Positions 1-9,462 of a stretch of DNA of 64,000 nt are shown here, piece by piece. The notes beneath the pieces are model-generated. The model was not told the origin of the DNA. It worked only from the letters and a program-made list of their open reading frames with translations, and did not search any database. The DNA is from JBCCGL01 sp039029275 (lineage in GTDB: Bacteria; Pseudomonadota; Gammaproteobacteria; JBCCGL01), in NCBI GenBank assembly GCA_039029275.1, contig JBCCGL010000002.1, positions 310,001 through 374,000 on the forward strand, in the 5' to 3' direction. Position numbers and translations under genes: made by a program. Every line of letters starts with the position of its first letter. Positions within the stretch are counted from its first letter, which is position 1.

Positions 1-201
1 TGTCAATCAATTATTTGTTTAAGAATCCCAACGATGTGCTGATATATAGCACACACGTTCCGAATATTGTACCAATTATAATAAACTTGACAAGCGTTTA
101 GTATTCCCGGCGCGCTAAAAGCGCTAACGTCTGTGTTGCCGCGACTTTCACTCGGAACCGCAGTGTGATTTCGCTGGATCGATTAGAGTACATGTATAGC
201 G
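1..201. other. Non-coding leader before the first oxidase gene
   Basis: No convincing gene is seen here. The stretch is AT-rich up to about position 110. It contains a perfect TTGACA hexamer at 87-92, but no good -10 box lies at 16-18 bases from it, so a promoter for the catabolic cluster can only be suggested. The upstream neighbour lies outside the window. Confidence 0.4.
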
Positions 202-1569
202 ATGCAAAACCATCAGTTTGACGCTGTCGTAATTGGTGCCGGAATAATCGGTATCTCAACAGCGTATTATCTCGCGAAAAATCACGGCATCAGCCGCGTT
301 GCAATTGTCGATCGTGGAGCACCGATGGCATTTACGTCAGCCCAATCCGGTGAGAATTACCGCAACTGGTGGCCACACGGAGCGATGGTTGATCTCAGTA
401 ACCGCAGCATTGACCTGATGGAGGAAATCGCGCGTGCGTCAGACAATGTGATCAATATGACTCGGCGAGGATACGTCCTTGCCACCCGCGACGGCGATGC
501 TGAACAAACCATCCGACGATTGGGTGAGGGCTTATCCGGAGGTGAAAACGCCCTGATTCGCCACCACACCGACTCACCGGGTCGCGCTTATCAGCGATCG
601 GATTCTGCTGATTGGAACTCGGCGCCTGACGGCGTCGATGTGCTAGACAACCCAACCTTGATTCATAGCGTGTTTCCAGGCTTCGACCGAGAAATCAGAA
701 AAATTGTTCACATCAGACGCGGCGGTGACATCAGCGCCCAGCAACTCGGCGAGTTCATGTTGCTATGGTTTCGAGAGAATGGAGGTGTAAGGCTGACAGG
801 GGACGTAACAGGAGTTACTTGCGCACAAGACTTTACCGTTGACGTAAACACAGGCGAGGGGATGCAGAAGATCGTTGCGGGGTGTCTGATCAATGCAGCG
901 GGTCCTTATCTTCAAAACATCGCGGCCATGCTCGACATTGAATTGCCGGTGTTCAATGTCTTTCAACAGAAGCTTGCATTTGAGGACAAAGAATCGGCGA
1001 TTCCCAGATCGCAACCGTTTGCGATAGATCTCGATGGGCAATTCATCGATTGGACCGACGAGGAGCGAGAGCTTTTGCAGAGCGATGGTGAACTCAGCTG
1101 GCTTACTCACTCGATGCCAGGCGCGATTCACTGCCGCCCCGACGGTGGCGAAACTGGCCGCTGGGTGAAGCTTGGCTGGGCTTATAACGCGCAGACGAGT
1201 CAGCCCTCTGCAGTACTGCCTTTGGATCCCCACTTTCCAGAAATTGTGTTACGCGGTGCTGCGCGTCTTAACCCCGCGTTACGCGACTACTACGGGCGCC
1301 TGCCTCGCGCGCGGCACCACTATGGTGGCTGGTACACAATGACGGAGGAGAATTGGCCGTTGATTGGTCCGATGGGGTATGCGGGCGCTTTTATCAACGG
1401 CGCACATTCAGGCTTTGGCTCGATGATGGCCTGCGCTGCGGGCGAACTTTGCGCGGCATGGGTGGCTGGAGCCCCGCTTCCAACCTACAGCAGCAAATTT
1501 TCGATCGATCGGGTACTTGATCCGGCTCTGATGACTGGGCTACGCAGTGCGGACAAAGGAATTCTATGA
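202..1569 (+). CDS. FAD-dependent oxidoreductase, DAO family
   Basis: This 455-residue protein begins with a Rossmann FAD-binding fold: the motif VVIGAGIIGIS at about residues 9-19 has the GxGxxG pattern and is followed by a YYLAK helix. The C-terminal part has WPLIGPMG and an INGAHSGFGSM segment, typical of the DAO family (D-amino acid, sarcosine, dimethylglycine and glycerol-3-phosphate oxidoreductases), where this region closes over FAD. Such enzymes oxidise a C-N bond to an imine, passing electrons to O2 or a quinone. It has no signal peptide, so it is probably cytoplasmic. It is the first gene of a plus-strand run with a second DAO enzyme and a hydantoinase-type pair, suggesting breakdown of an N-substituted amino acid or amine. 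The substrate cannot be read from the sequence. Confidence 0.85.
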   Translation: MQNHQFDAVVIGAGIIGISTAYYLAKNHGISRVAIVDRGAPMAFTSAQSGENYRNWWPHGAMVDLSNRSIDLMEEIARASDNVINMTRRGYVLATRDGDAEQTIRRLGEGLSGGENALIRHHTDSPGRAYQRSDSADWNSAPDGVDVLDNPTLIHSVFPGFDREIRKIVHIRRGGDISAQQLGEFMLLWFRENGGVRLTGDVTGVTCAQDFTVDVNTGEGMQKIVAGCLINAAGPYLQNIAAMLDIELPVFNVFQQKLAFEDKESAIPRSQPFAIDLDGQFIDWTDEERELLQSDGELSWLTHSMPGAIHCRPDGGETGRWVKLGWAYNAQTSQPSAVLPLDPHFPEIVLRGAARLNPALRDYYGRLPRARHHYGGWYTMTEENWPLIGPMGYAGAFINGAHSGFGSMMACAAGELCAAWVAGAPLPTYSSKFSIDRVLDPALMTGLRSADKGIL

Positions 1570-1729
1570 AATCAGTTTAGATCTAATCCCGGAGCGCTCG
1601 ACAGTCTGTCAGGCAAAAGACAGCAAATGTGTTTTTGCATTGTGTTGACATATGAAACAACTATTATATATATTGGCACAAAAAACTGACACGCTATTGG
1701 TGGCCGCACCACAGAAGCGAAGAGGAATT

Positions 1730-3007
1730 ATGGGTACTCCGTCAAATTCAGCAATTTCACTGTGGGATTCTTCAGCGGGAGAGCCCGGTGTTTCGGTTGC
1801 GTGGCAGGGTGATGTCGAAACCGATGTTGCGATTGTCGGAGGAGGTTTCACTGGCCTCTCGACGGCGCTGCATCTGGCGGAGCGTGGCGTGGCGTGTCAC
1901 GTGCTGGAAGCGCAAAAAATTGGTTATGGCGGTTCTGGTCGCAACGTTGGTCTGGTTAATGCGGGTCTGTGGTTACCGCCCCAGGACGTGCGCGCTCAAC
2001 TGGGTGAGGAGCGGGGTACCGCGTTTGTCGACCTGCTGGGCCGAGCACCCGAATATGTTTTCTCACTAATCGAGAAACACGCGATCGCGTGCGAGCCCAA
2101 TCGCGCTGGCACTATCCATGCGGCTCACTCGCCCGCAGGCTACAAGGATATCGCTCGCCGTACGGATGAATGGCTGCGCCTTGGAGCGCCAGTCGAGTTG
2201 CTCGATCTCGATCAAGCGACGCAAAAGATTGGCTCGAAGGCTTTCTACGGTGGCTTGCTCGATCGGCGCGCTGGCACTATAAACCCAATGGGGTATGTAC
2301 GAGGTCTGGCACGAGCCGCGATGGAACGTAGCGCGGGCGTGAGCACTGGTACGCAAGTAAAGCGCCTAGAACGTGCGGGGGACCGATGGGTTCTTCACAC
2401 TGACAAGGGTACGGTCAAGGCAAATGCTGTCGTGCTCGGCACTAACGCCTACTCGGACGACCTATGGCCTGGGTTGCGCAAAACTTTCACCATGATTCAC
2501 TATTTCCAGGTCGCCACCGTTCCACTGGGTGATCGTGCGAATCCTATTCTCCCGGAACGCCAGGGACTTTGGGACACCGGGACCATCATGTTTTCTCTGC
2601 GGCGCGACGACTTCGGCAGAATCATTATCGGATCGATGGGCAAAGTGCTGGGTGAATCCAAAGGGTTAACCAATCGCTGGGCCCTGCGGATGCTGCGGCG
2701 GTTGTTTCCCAATTTGGGTAACGTCGATATCGAAAAATCCTGGCATGGCCAGATCGCAATGACACCGGATCACCTCCCGCGAATTCACCGATTGGCCGAA
2801 AATTTGTACACCCCAATCGGTTACAACGGTCGCGGTATCACCCCAGGCACGATATTCGGAAAGGCGATGGCTGAGCTGTTAACCGGCGGTCGCGAGGACG
2901 AGCTTCCCCTTCCGGTCACGGGTCTCCAGAAAGTGACCAACGCCCCATTGATGTCGCGCCTTTATCAGACTGCCTTTACCGCCAATCAAATCATCAAGGG
3001 ATTGTGA
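1730..3007 (+). CDS. FAD-dependent oxidoreductase, DAO family (second copy type)
   Basis: This is a 425-residue DAO-family oxidase, more like the gamma-glutamylputrescine/amino-acid oxidase branch than the preceding gene. The FAD motif VAIVGGGFTGLSTA is near residue 34, followed by LEAQKIGYGGSGRN, where the family usually contacts the flavin. The C-terminal region has YTPIGYNGRGITPG, the usual FAD-closing segment. The frame is open from 1652, but the ATG at 1730 is chosen because GAAGCGAAGAGGAAT just upstream gives a good ribosome site and the extra 26 residues do not resemble the family. Its stop overlaps the start of the next gene (TGATG), indicating translational coupling. The N-terminal SLWDSSA segment before the FAD fold is common in this branch. 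Confidence 0.85.
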   Translation: MGTPSNSAISLWDSSAGEPGVSVAWQGDVETDVAIVGGGFTGLSTALHLAERGVACHVLEAQKIGYGGSGRNVGLVNAGLWLPPQDVRAQLGEERGTAFVDLLGRAPEYVFSLIEKHAIACEPNRAGTIHAAHSPAGYKDIARRTDEWLRLGAPVELLDLDQATQKIGSKAFYGGLLDRRAGTINPMGYVRGLARAAMERSAGVSTGTQVKRLERAGDRWVLHTDKGTVKANAVVLGTNAYSDDLWPGLRKTFTMIHYFQVATVPLGDRANPILPERQGLWDTGTIMFSLRRDDFGRIIIGSMGKVLGESKGLTNRWALRMLRRLFPNLGNVDIEKSWHGQIAMTPDHLPRIHRLAENLYTPIGYNGRGITPGTIFGKAMAELLTGGREDELPLPVTGLQKVTNAPLMSRLYQTAFTANQIIKGL

Positions 3008-5097
3008 TGAACGATGCCGTGACCCGAGTCGGTGTCGACATCGGCGGAACCTTCACCGACGTGGTGCTGGAATCCGCCGGTAGTATGACGACATGCAAAG
3101 TCCTGACGAATTACGCGCATCCGGAGAACGCGATTCTCGAGGGCATTCAGGAAGTTTGCGCGCGCGCGAATGTTGATCCTGGCTCGATTAATCAGGTGAT
3201 TCACGGAACCACGCTGGTCACCAATGCGCTAATCGAGCGGCGCGGTGCGAAGCTTGCGTTCGTTACGACAGAGGGGTTCCGCGACGTTGTTGAGATGCGC
3301 ACCGAGAATCGTTTTGAGCAATACGACCTGAATCTCATGCTCCCGCAACCGCTGGTTGCACGCCAACATCGTTACACGCTGAACGAGCGCGTGGCAGCGG
3401 ACGGATCAGTGTTATTGGCGCTCGATGACGATGAAGTCAGCGCTCTGGTCGACACCATTCTGCGCGAGGGTTATGACGCCGTTGCGATCGGATTCATGCA
3501 CGCCTATGCCAATCCGGAACACGAGCAGCGGGTCGAGGCGGCGCTTCAGGCTGCGGCGCCGGACCTGTTCATATCCATTTCGTCAGTGGTCTCACCGCAG
3601 ATGCGTGAACTCCCGCGATTTAACACGGTGATCGCCAATGCCTATGTCCGACCGCAAATTGCAAGCTACCTCGGCCGATTGGTCGACACGCTTCGCGGCG
3701 CTGACATTCTCGCGCCCGTTTTTATGGTGCACTCCGGCGGAGGGTTAATCAGTCTCGAAACTGCGTCGAGCGAGCCGGTTCGGCTGCTTGAATCAGGCCC
3801 CGCCGGAGGTGCGATCTACGCCGCAGATTTTGCTTTGAGCCACGATCTCAATCAGGTTCTCTCGTTTGATATGGGAGGTACCACTGCCAAGATCTGCCTG
3901 GTCGAATCGGGCAAGCCGAAGGTAGCGACGACCTTCGAGGTGGCGCGCACATACCGCTTCAAAAAGGGGTCGGGGATGACAGTTTCGACGCCCGTGGTTG
4001 AGATGGTTGAGATCGGCGCCGGTGGTGGATCCCTCGCGCACATCGACAGCATAGGTCAAATACGGGTAGGTCCGCAAAGTGCGGGCTCCGAACCGGGCCC
4101 CGCGTGTTATCAACGCGGTGGCACAAAACCCGCGGTGACTGACGCCAATTTGCTTTTGGGTCGCCTTGACCCGGACAACTTTGCAGGCGGCGCGATTCCG
4201 CTGTCTGTTAGCGATTCGTCCCTGGCTATCGATAGCCATTTGGCCCATGAGCTGAACATGGAAACGCCGATGGCCGCTTTTGGGGTCACAGAAATGGTCG
4301 ACGAAAACATGGCCAACGCGGCGCGCGTGCACGCGGTTGAGAATGGCAAGGATATCGAGCACTTCACCATGATTGCGTTCGGCGGGGGCGCGCCACTGCA
4401 TGCCTGCCGGCTTTGCGAAAAGCTGGGAATCCGCGCATTGATTATCCCGCCAGGCGCTGGAGTCGGGTCGGCAATCGGGTTTCTTAAAGCACCTTTTTCT
4501 TACGAGGCTTCGCAGGGTTTGTTTCAACGTTTAAACAGTTTAAACGTCGATTTTGTCAATGAGACGCTGGAGCGACTCGAGGGCGAGGCTGCCGGATTTG
4601 TCGCGAAGGGTATAGGCAACATTGAGACGACAACAGCGGTCACGGCTCACATGCGCTACGCCGGTCAGGGCAGTGAAATCGCAGTCGTACTGCCGCAGAG
4701 CCGCGTCAGCAATGACGGCGAGGCGCCGCTGAAAGCGCTGTTTGAATCGTGTTATCAGGAACTTTTCGGACGTGTGATCGAGGGGCTTGCCATTGAAGTC
4801 ACGAATTGGTCGGTGACCGTGGCGTCGGTCCTGGCGGAAGTCGAAAAAACCGAGCGATATTTCGATGGCCAGTCGGCCGAGGGCTCCGCGAGCCGCCCAA
4901 TTTACGACGCGGGCAAACGCGACTGGGTGGACGCGCGGGAAATTGAGCGGAAAAAACTCATGCCGGGTATCCATCTGGACGGTCCAGCGGTTGTCACCGA
5001 AGCAGAGACGACGACAATTGTCACTTCCGCCTTCACGGTGACAGGCCAAGGCGATGGCTCGCTCTTGCTGCAGCGTAAGGAGGCCACCACATCATGA
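3007..5097 (+). CDS. hyuA: Hydantoinase/oxoprolinase family, subunit A
   Basis: This 696-residue protein is the alpha subunit of the HyuA/5-oxoprolinase/acetone-carboxylase superfamily. An N-terminal ASKHA-type ATPase motif, GVDIGGTFTDVVLE, is at about residues 7-20, and a second phosphate-binding motif, DMGGTTAKICLV, follows near residue 288. These belong to the Hydant_A_N and Hydantoinase_A domains; a C-terminal beta domain follows. Members use ATP to activate a lactam, hydantoin or ketone. ATG 3007 is preferred over GTG 3004 because AAGGGA at 2995-3000 is better spaced. The gene overlaps its neighbours at both ends by four bases or fewer, so it sits in an operon. Substrate specificity (N-methylhydantoin, 5-oxoproline, a ketone) is not visible. 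Confidence 0.88.
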   Translation: MNDAVTRVGVDIGGTFTDVVLESAGSMTTCKVLTNYAHPENAILEGIQEVCARANVDPGSINQVIHGTTLVTNALIERRGAKLAFVTTEGFRDVVEMRTENRFEQYDLNLMLPQPLVARQHRYTLNERVAADGSVLLALDDDEVSALVDTILREGYDAVAIGFMHAYANPEHEQRVEAALQAAAPDLFISISSVVSPQMRELPRFNTVIANAYVRPQIASYLGRLVDTLRGADILAPVFMVHSGGGLISLETASSEPVRLLESGPAGGAIYAADFALSHDLNQVLSFDMGGTTAKICLVESGKPKVATTFEVARTYRFKKGSGMTVSTPVVEMVEIGAGGGSLAHIDSIGQIRVGPQSAGSEPGPACYQRGGTKPAVTDANLLLGRLDPDNFAGGAIPLSVSDSSLAIDSHLAHELNMETPMAAFGVTEMVDENMANAARVHAVENGKDIEHFTMIAFGGGAPLHACRLCEKLGIRALIIPPGAGVGSAIGFLKAPFSYEASQGLFQRLNSLNVDFVNETLERLEGEAAGFVAKGIGNIETTTAVTAHMRYAGQGSEIAVVLPQSRVSNDGEAPLKALFESCYQELFGRVIEGLAIEVTNWSVTVASVLAEVEKTERYFDGQSAEGSASRPIYDAGKRDWVDAREIERKKLMPGIHLDGPAVVTEAETTTIVTSAFTVTGQGDGSLLLQRKEATTS

Positions 5098-6767
5098 GTG
5101 ACATGAGCGAGATTGATTTTCAAATCATGTGGAGTCGCCTGATCTCAGTCGTGGAGGAACAGGCGACCACATTGATCCGGACCGCGTTTTCGACATCGGT
5201 TCGCGAAGCGGGTGATCTATCGGCGGGGCTTTTTGACCTGCGAGGAAGAATGATGGTGCAGGCGGTGACCGGCACCCCAGGACACGTCAACGCGATGGCC
5301 GAGTCGGTGGGACATTTTGTTGAAGCGATCGGGCCCGACAACATTGAGGCGGGAGACGTTTACCTGACCAACGATCCATGGAAGGGGACAGGACATTTGC
5401 ACGACATCACGGTGGTGTCACCCAGTTTCCGCAATGGCCGACATATAGGATTTTTCGCCGCTACCGCACACGTCGTCGACATCGGCGGGCGCGGATTTGG
5501 CCCGGACGCCAATGAAGTCTTCGAAGAGGGCCTGCAGATTCCAATAATGAAATTTGCCCACGCAGGCGTCGTATCTCGCGACCTCATTCGCATTGTTCGC
5601 GCCAATGTACGCGAGCCGGATCAGGTGGTGGGTGATCTCTATTCGCTGGCGGCGTGTAACGACGCCGGTGATCGCCGCCTTCAGGCCATGCTAGACGAGT
5701 TTGACGTTAGTGATATCGAGCCATTATCCGACTTCATCATTGATACCAGCCGCGAGGCCACGCGTAAGAGAATCGCGGAACTGCCCGAGGGCGAGTTTAA
5801 ATACACGATGAGTGTGGACGGTTACGATGTACCGATAGAGTTGGTGGTCAATTTGATTATCGGCGGAGGCAAACTCGTCGCCGATTTCAGTGGCACCAGC
5901 GGTCTGAGTAAGTTCGGTATCAACGTGCCCATGGTCTATACGCGCGCTTACGCGTGTTACGGCCTCAAATGCGCCATCGCACCCGACGTACCCAACAACG
6001 CAGGATCGCTTGAGGCGTTTTCAATCACCGCACCTGCGAACTGTATATTGAATGCAGAACGGCCCGCGCCGGTTTCGGTGCGTCACGTAACGGGCCAGCT
6101 GTTGCCCGACGTCGTTCTTGGTGCGCTCAATCGATGTGTTGAAGATGTCGCGCCTGCAGAGGGGTCGAGTTCACTTTGGAACGTTCAAATCAGCGCGCGA
6201 CCGATAGATCCATCAAGCGGACTGCCGACCGCGGAGGTTCTGATGTTCAACTCTGGGGGCACGGGTGCCCGGCCACGATGCGACGGTTTGAGTGCGACGG
6301 CTTTTCCCTCTGGTGTGTCAACGATGAGCGTTGAGGCGACCGAACATGTGGGGCCGATTGTCGTCTGGCGCAAGGATCTAAGGGAAGGATCGGGCGGCGC
6401 AGGTAAGCAGCGTGGTGGTCTCGGTCAAAACATCGAGTTCGAAGCACGGAAGGGTTACCGTTTCAGTTTTGACGCGATGTTTGAACGCATCGAGCATCCG
6501 GCCCGAGGCCGCAACGGTGGCGCTGAAGGGGCTGCGGGTGTTGTTTGCTTGTCCGACGGCACACCCTTGCGGGGCAAGGGGCGACAACACGTCCCCGAGG
6601 GGGCGCGTCTGGTTTTGCGCTTACCAGGCGGTGGTGGCTACGGTCAACCAAAAGAGCGCGACCCCGAATCGGTGCGCGCAGACTTGCAGGCAGGTTATAT
6701 ATTGTCTGAGCAGGCGCATGCCGATTACAACTACCAGGAACTTAACGATTTAGGAGACTCACAGTGA
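5094..6767 (+). CDS. hyuB: Hydantoinase/oxoprolinase family, subunit B
   Basis: This 557-residue protein is the partner subunit of the preceding gene (Hydantoinase_B family). Family features include the N-terminal IMWSRLISVVEEQA helix, the segment YLTNDPWKGTGHLHD near residues 88-102 and the glycine-rich C-terminal LPGGGGYG that ends most members. Length is normal for a stand-alone B subunit. The start is well supported: TAAGGAGG lies about eight bases upstream and the ATGA overlap with the A subunit implies coupled translation. A and B subunits form the ATP-dependent amidohydrolase or carboxylase; no gamma subunit of the acetone-carboxylase type is nearby, which favours a hydantoinase/oxoprolinase-like reaction. 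That is an inference. Confidence 0.88.
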   Translation: MSDMSEIDFQIMWSRLISVVEEQATTLIRTAFSTSVREAGDLSAGLFDLRGRMMVQAVTGTPGHVNAMAESVGHFVEAIGPDNIEAGDVYLTNDPWKGTGHLHDITVVSPSFRNGRHIGFFAATAHVVDIGGRGFGPDANEVFEEGLQIPIMKFAHAGVVSRDLIRIVRANVREPDQVVGDLYSLAACNDAGDRRLQAMLDEFDVSDIEPLSDFIIDTSREATRKRIAELPEGEFKYTMSVDGYDVPIELVVNLIIGGGKLVADFSGTSGLSKFGINVPMVYTRAYACYGLKCAIAPDVPNNAGSLEAFSITAPANCILNAERPAPVSVRHVTGQLLPDVVLGALNRCVEDVAPAEGSSSLWNVQISARPIDPSSGLPTAEVLMFNSGGTGARPRCDGLSATAFPSGVSTMSVEATEHVGPIVVWRKDLREGSGGAGKQRGGLGQNIEFEARKGYRFSFDAMFERIEHPARGRNGGAEGAAGVVCLSDGTPLRGKGRQHVPEGARLVLRLPGGGGYGQPKERDPESVRADLQAGYILSEQAHADYNYQELNDLGDSQ

Positions 6768-7513
6768 CTGCTTCACTCGCTCTTGTTACTGGTGCGGCTC
6801 AGGGGATTGGTTACGCGTGTGCAGAAGCGCTAGCCGAAGATGGCGTGCAACTCGTGTTGAGCGACATAAACGAAAAGGGCGTTCGCGAGGCCGCAACGCG
6901 TCTGGGTAACAATACTCTGGCGATCACATGCAACTCCGGCGACCCGCAGCAGATTCTGGATATGTTTGATCGGATCGAAGCGGAGCGTGGCGATGTGTCA
7001 ATTCTGGTTAACAATGCAGGTATTTCGCGACCCTGTGATTTTTTCGATACCACACTCGAAACCTGGCAGGCGGTGCTCGGTATCAATCTCACCGGTACAT
7101 TTGTCGCTACGCAGCGAGCAGCCCGAAGAATGGTGGATAAAGGAATCCAGGGATCAATCGTTAACATGTCGTCGATCAACGAACGCGTTGCGATTCCGGC
7201 GATCGCGCCGTACTGTGCTTCAAAAGGCGGGGTCATGCAGCTCACCAAAGCGGCTGCACTGGCGCTGGCGCCGCACGGCATACGGGTCAATGCCGTTGGT
7301 CCTGGTTCGATAGACACGGCAATGATGGCAAACGTAAACCCTGATTCTGATGCAATGAAAATGGTGATGTCGCGCACGCCGCTGAAACGAATTGGAACGC
7401 CTCGCGAAGTCGGTGATGTGGTTGCCTTTCTCGCGAGTGATAAAGCGAGCTACATCTCGGGTGAAACTATCTATGTCGACGGCGGACGCCTCGCAATGAA
7501 TTACACCTGTTAG
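6764..7513 (+). CDS. Short-chain dehydrogenase/reductase
   Basis: This is a classical 249-residue SDR. The cofactor motif TGAAQGIG is at residues 9-16, NNAGIS follows near residue 84, and the catalytic serine and the Tyr-x-x-x-Lys pair are in NMSSINE and YCASK. The C-terminal segment YISGETIYVDGG is usual for 3-oxoacyl-reductase-like SDRs. It starts at GTG with GGAGA upstream and overlaps the B subunit by four bases, so it belongs to the same transcript. It probably oxidises or reduces an alcohol/ketone intermediate made by the upstream enzymes with NAD(P); the exact substrate is unknown. Confidence 0.85.
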   Translation: MTASLALVTGAAQGIGYACAEALAEDGVQLVLSDINEKGVREAATRLGNNTLAITCNSGDPQQILDMFDRIEAERGDVSILVNNAGISRPCDFFDTTLETWQAVLGINLTGTFVATQRAARRMVDKGIQGSIVNMSSINERVAIPAIAPYCASKGGVMQLTKAAALALAPHGIRVNAVGPGSIDTAMMANVNPDSDAMKMVMSRTPLKRIGTPREVGDVVAFLASDKASYISGETIYVDGGRLAMNYTC

Positions 7514-7559
7514 CTGCCAGCCGAAGGCAAAACGTAATCAATAAACTGAGGATCTCCCG

Positions 7560-8111
7560 ATGTTTAATCTCGACAGGTTTTTAGAGGAATGTGTTGCCGC
7601 AAGAAATGAGAGTAATGCCCAGCCGGCGATGCGCGAAGTTGTGCAAAGCGCCGTTTCGGATGTTGCATCCTTACGTCGCGTACTCGGTGAGCCGACGGGT
7701 GCAGGCTTTGAGACGCTTTATCATTCTGAGGATCTGACGATTTTGAATTTTACCTGGGCACCGCTCATGACCCTTATGCCGCACAACCACAACATGTGGG
7801 CGGTAATCGGTTTATACAGCGGTCGCGAAGACAACATTTTCTGGCGAAACAGGGATGACCGAATAGAAGCCGCAGGTGCCAAGTCGATGAGCGTTGGAGA
7901 CGTCGCCACACTAGGGTCAGACATTGTGCACTCCGTTACCAACCCAATCGGAAAACTGACGTCGGCAATTCATGTTTACGGCGGAGATTTTTTCGCACCA
8001 GGGCGCAGCGAATGGGACCCGGAGACGCTTGTGGAGAAACCGTTTGATATCGAAAAAAGCCGGCGGATTTTTAAAGAAGCGAACGAAAGATTTAGTCTTA
8101 CACAGGAATAG
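7560..8111 (+). CDS. Cupin-type metal enzyme, cysteine-dioxygenase-like (COG5553 type)
   Basis: This 183-residue protein has a double-stranded beta-helix fold. The metal motif PHNHNMW (His75 and His77) and a third histidine in DIVHSV (His124) match the HxH...H pattern of thiol dioxygenases and the predicted metal-dependent family COG5553. A GAGGAT ribosome site precedes the ATG. It follows the SDR by 46 bases and is probably the last gene of the catabolic run. In cysteine dioxygenase relatives, iron is held by three histidines and O2 is added to a thiol; here substrate and reaction are unknown. Convergent with the minus-strand operon that follows. Confidence 0.7.
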   Translation: MFNLDRFLEECVAARNESNAQPAMREVVQSAVSDVASLRRVLGEPTGAGFETLYHSEDLTILNFTWAPLMTLMPHNHNMWAVIGLYSGREDNIFWRNRDDRIEAAGAKSMSVGDVATLGSDIVHSVTNPIGKLTSAIHVYGGDFFAPGRSEWDPETLVEKPFDIEKSRRIFKEANERFSLTQE

Positions 8112-8167
8112 CCCGGCGATTTAATCGCTACTGCTCATTACAACACCCGGGCAAGATGCGAATACAA

Positions 8168-9019
8168 CTAAGCGCTGAGTATTTCAATAAACTGAAAAAA
8201 CTGTGTGGACGTTAAGTCTTCGATATGATCAAAAAATAGCGCGGGCTCGACCATCTCCAGTTCCGAAAGGACAAAACTCCCACGTTTGACAATTCCGTCT
8301 ACCCGAACGTAGAGCGGAACTTTGGTGACAAACTCCAAAAATTTTGCAGCCTGTTCGATCAAATTCTGATCGACTGCAACTTGCGTAACCGATGCATTGA
8401 AACGAGTATTCGCCCGCCACTCGCCGCGAGCCGGTTTGCGGCATACCGCGTGGGAAAATTCGCCTGCTATAAAGTAAACCGAAAGTTCACCTCGAGATTT
8501 TATCTCCTGAATAAACGGCTGAACCAGCAATGCTGAGTCGCAGTCAAAGGTTGATTCGTCGCGCTCCATAATGCGCGAGAGTAGCTCGACCTGATATCCA
8601 CTCTGGCCGTATACCGGTTTAACTACGCTGTCAGTCCATCCCTCTGTGTCTTGAATAGCCAGAATTTGAGACAGGCTCGGAACCCCGACGTAGTGACTTG
8701 GGATCACATTGAAGCCTGCCTCGTAAAGATCGATAAGATAGCGTTTGTTGAGATTTCCCAAGAGGATATCGGGCGAGTTGATAAGCCGACCTCCGCCGTT
8801 GCGAATGGCGGAAATCCACGATATGAACGCGGCTGGAGATTTTGCGTAGTCCCAGGCGCACAGTGGCAAAACGAGTTCTGCGGCGCAAAAGAGTTCAAGA
8901 TTTGAACTCTGCCAGGGTAAGCATCTGACTTCTTTTCCCTTTGCCTCTAACGCTTCTACGATTAACAGCAATCCCGGATTAATTTCGGGCCAGTCGTCGC
9001 AGGTGGCGATGACGATCAT
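8168..9019 (-). CDS. ATP-grasp ligase, DcsG/RimK-like
   Basis: This 283-residue protein has an ATP-grasp arrangement. A Rossmann-like N-terminal part (VIATCDDWPEINPG) is followed by an ATP-binding lysine strand (VVKPVYGQSGY), the QPFIQEI segment with RGELSVYF, and a C-terminal acidic metal site (ELEMVEPALFF) preceded by YVRVDGI. The order and spacing resemble the DcsG (O-ureido-serine cyclo-ligase) and RimK/glutathione-synthetase group, which join a carboxylate to an amine via an acyl phosphate. It is the last gene of a five-gene operon with an iron-type ABC importer and a cupredoxin; its start overlaps the cupredoxin stop (ATGA). Its role in metal uptake is unknown: it might build or modify a small ligand. 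That is speculation. Confidence 0.7.
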   Translation of the reverse strand: MIVIATCDDWPEINPGLLLIVEALEAKGKEVRCLPWQSSNLELFCAAELVLPLCAWDYAKSPAAFISWISAIRNGGGRLINSPDILLGNLNKRYLIDLYEAGFNVIPSHYVGVPSLSQILAIQDTEGWTDSVVKPVYGQSGYQVELLSRIMERDESTFDCDSALLVQPFIQEIKSRGELSVYFIAGEFSHAVCRKPARGEWRANTRFNASVTQVAVDQNLIEQAAKFLEFVTKVPLYVRVDGIVKRGSFVLSELEMVEPALFFDHIEDLTSTQFFQFIEILSA

Positions 9020-9462
9020 TCATCAGACCACTCGATCTGGTCGATGTACGACCATAGTCGCTTTTTATTCTGAAGCTGTCGACGATTGAAGGATTTCATC
9101 TCTTCGATGACTGAGTCTTTGCCTGATGCCTCGCCCACCTGGATAACACCGACCATGGCCACGGTGAGATGGGGCGGGCAATAGTAGACGTAGACCCCGG
9201 CGTCATCCAGGGTGACGGTGAAGGGTTCATCCAGTTTGCTTAACCATTCGGAATGACCGTCAGGCAGCAATGCGCTGCGTACGAAGTGTCCCGTGGACGA
9301 GGGGAGAAAAGTGATGGTATCTCCAGGTTCGACCTTCAGGAAGCCCGGTTCGAAAACCATGCCACCATCGTTTCCAAAGTCCAGCATCTTCACCTCGTAA
9401 CTAGCGGCGTGAACCAGACAGGATTGAAACAGGAATAGGGTAATAACGATGAGTTTTTTCAT
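9016..9462 (-). CDS. Pseudoazurin-like type 1 copper protein
   Basis: This is a 148-residue periplasmic cupredoxin. Residues 1-20 form a signal peptide ending near VHAAS. The copper ligands are visible: His59 in TGHFVRS, then Cys95, His98 and Met103 in the loop YYCPPHLTVAM, which matches the Cys-x2-His-x4-Met spacing of pseudoazurin and plastocyanin-like proteins. A charged C-terminal extension of about 35 residues (after IQVG) is longer than in classic pseudoazurin. It overlaps the ATPase gene upstream and the ATP-grasp gene downstream by four bases each. Pseudoazurins carry single electrons in the periplasm; here it may reduce or oxidise the imported metal complex, or receive copper. This is an inference from the operon. 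Confidence 0.8.
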   Translation of the reverse strand: MKKLIVITLFLFQSCLVHAASYEVKMLDFGNDGGMVFEPGFLKVEPGDTITFLPSSTGHFVRSALLPDGHSEWLSKLDEPFTVTLDDAGVYVYYCPPHLTVAMVGVIQVGEASGKDSVIEEMKSFNRRQLQNKKRLWSYIDQIEWSDE

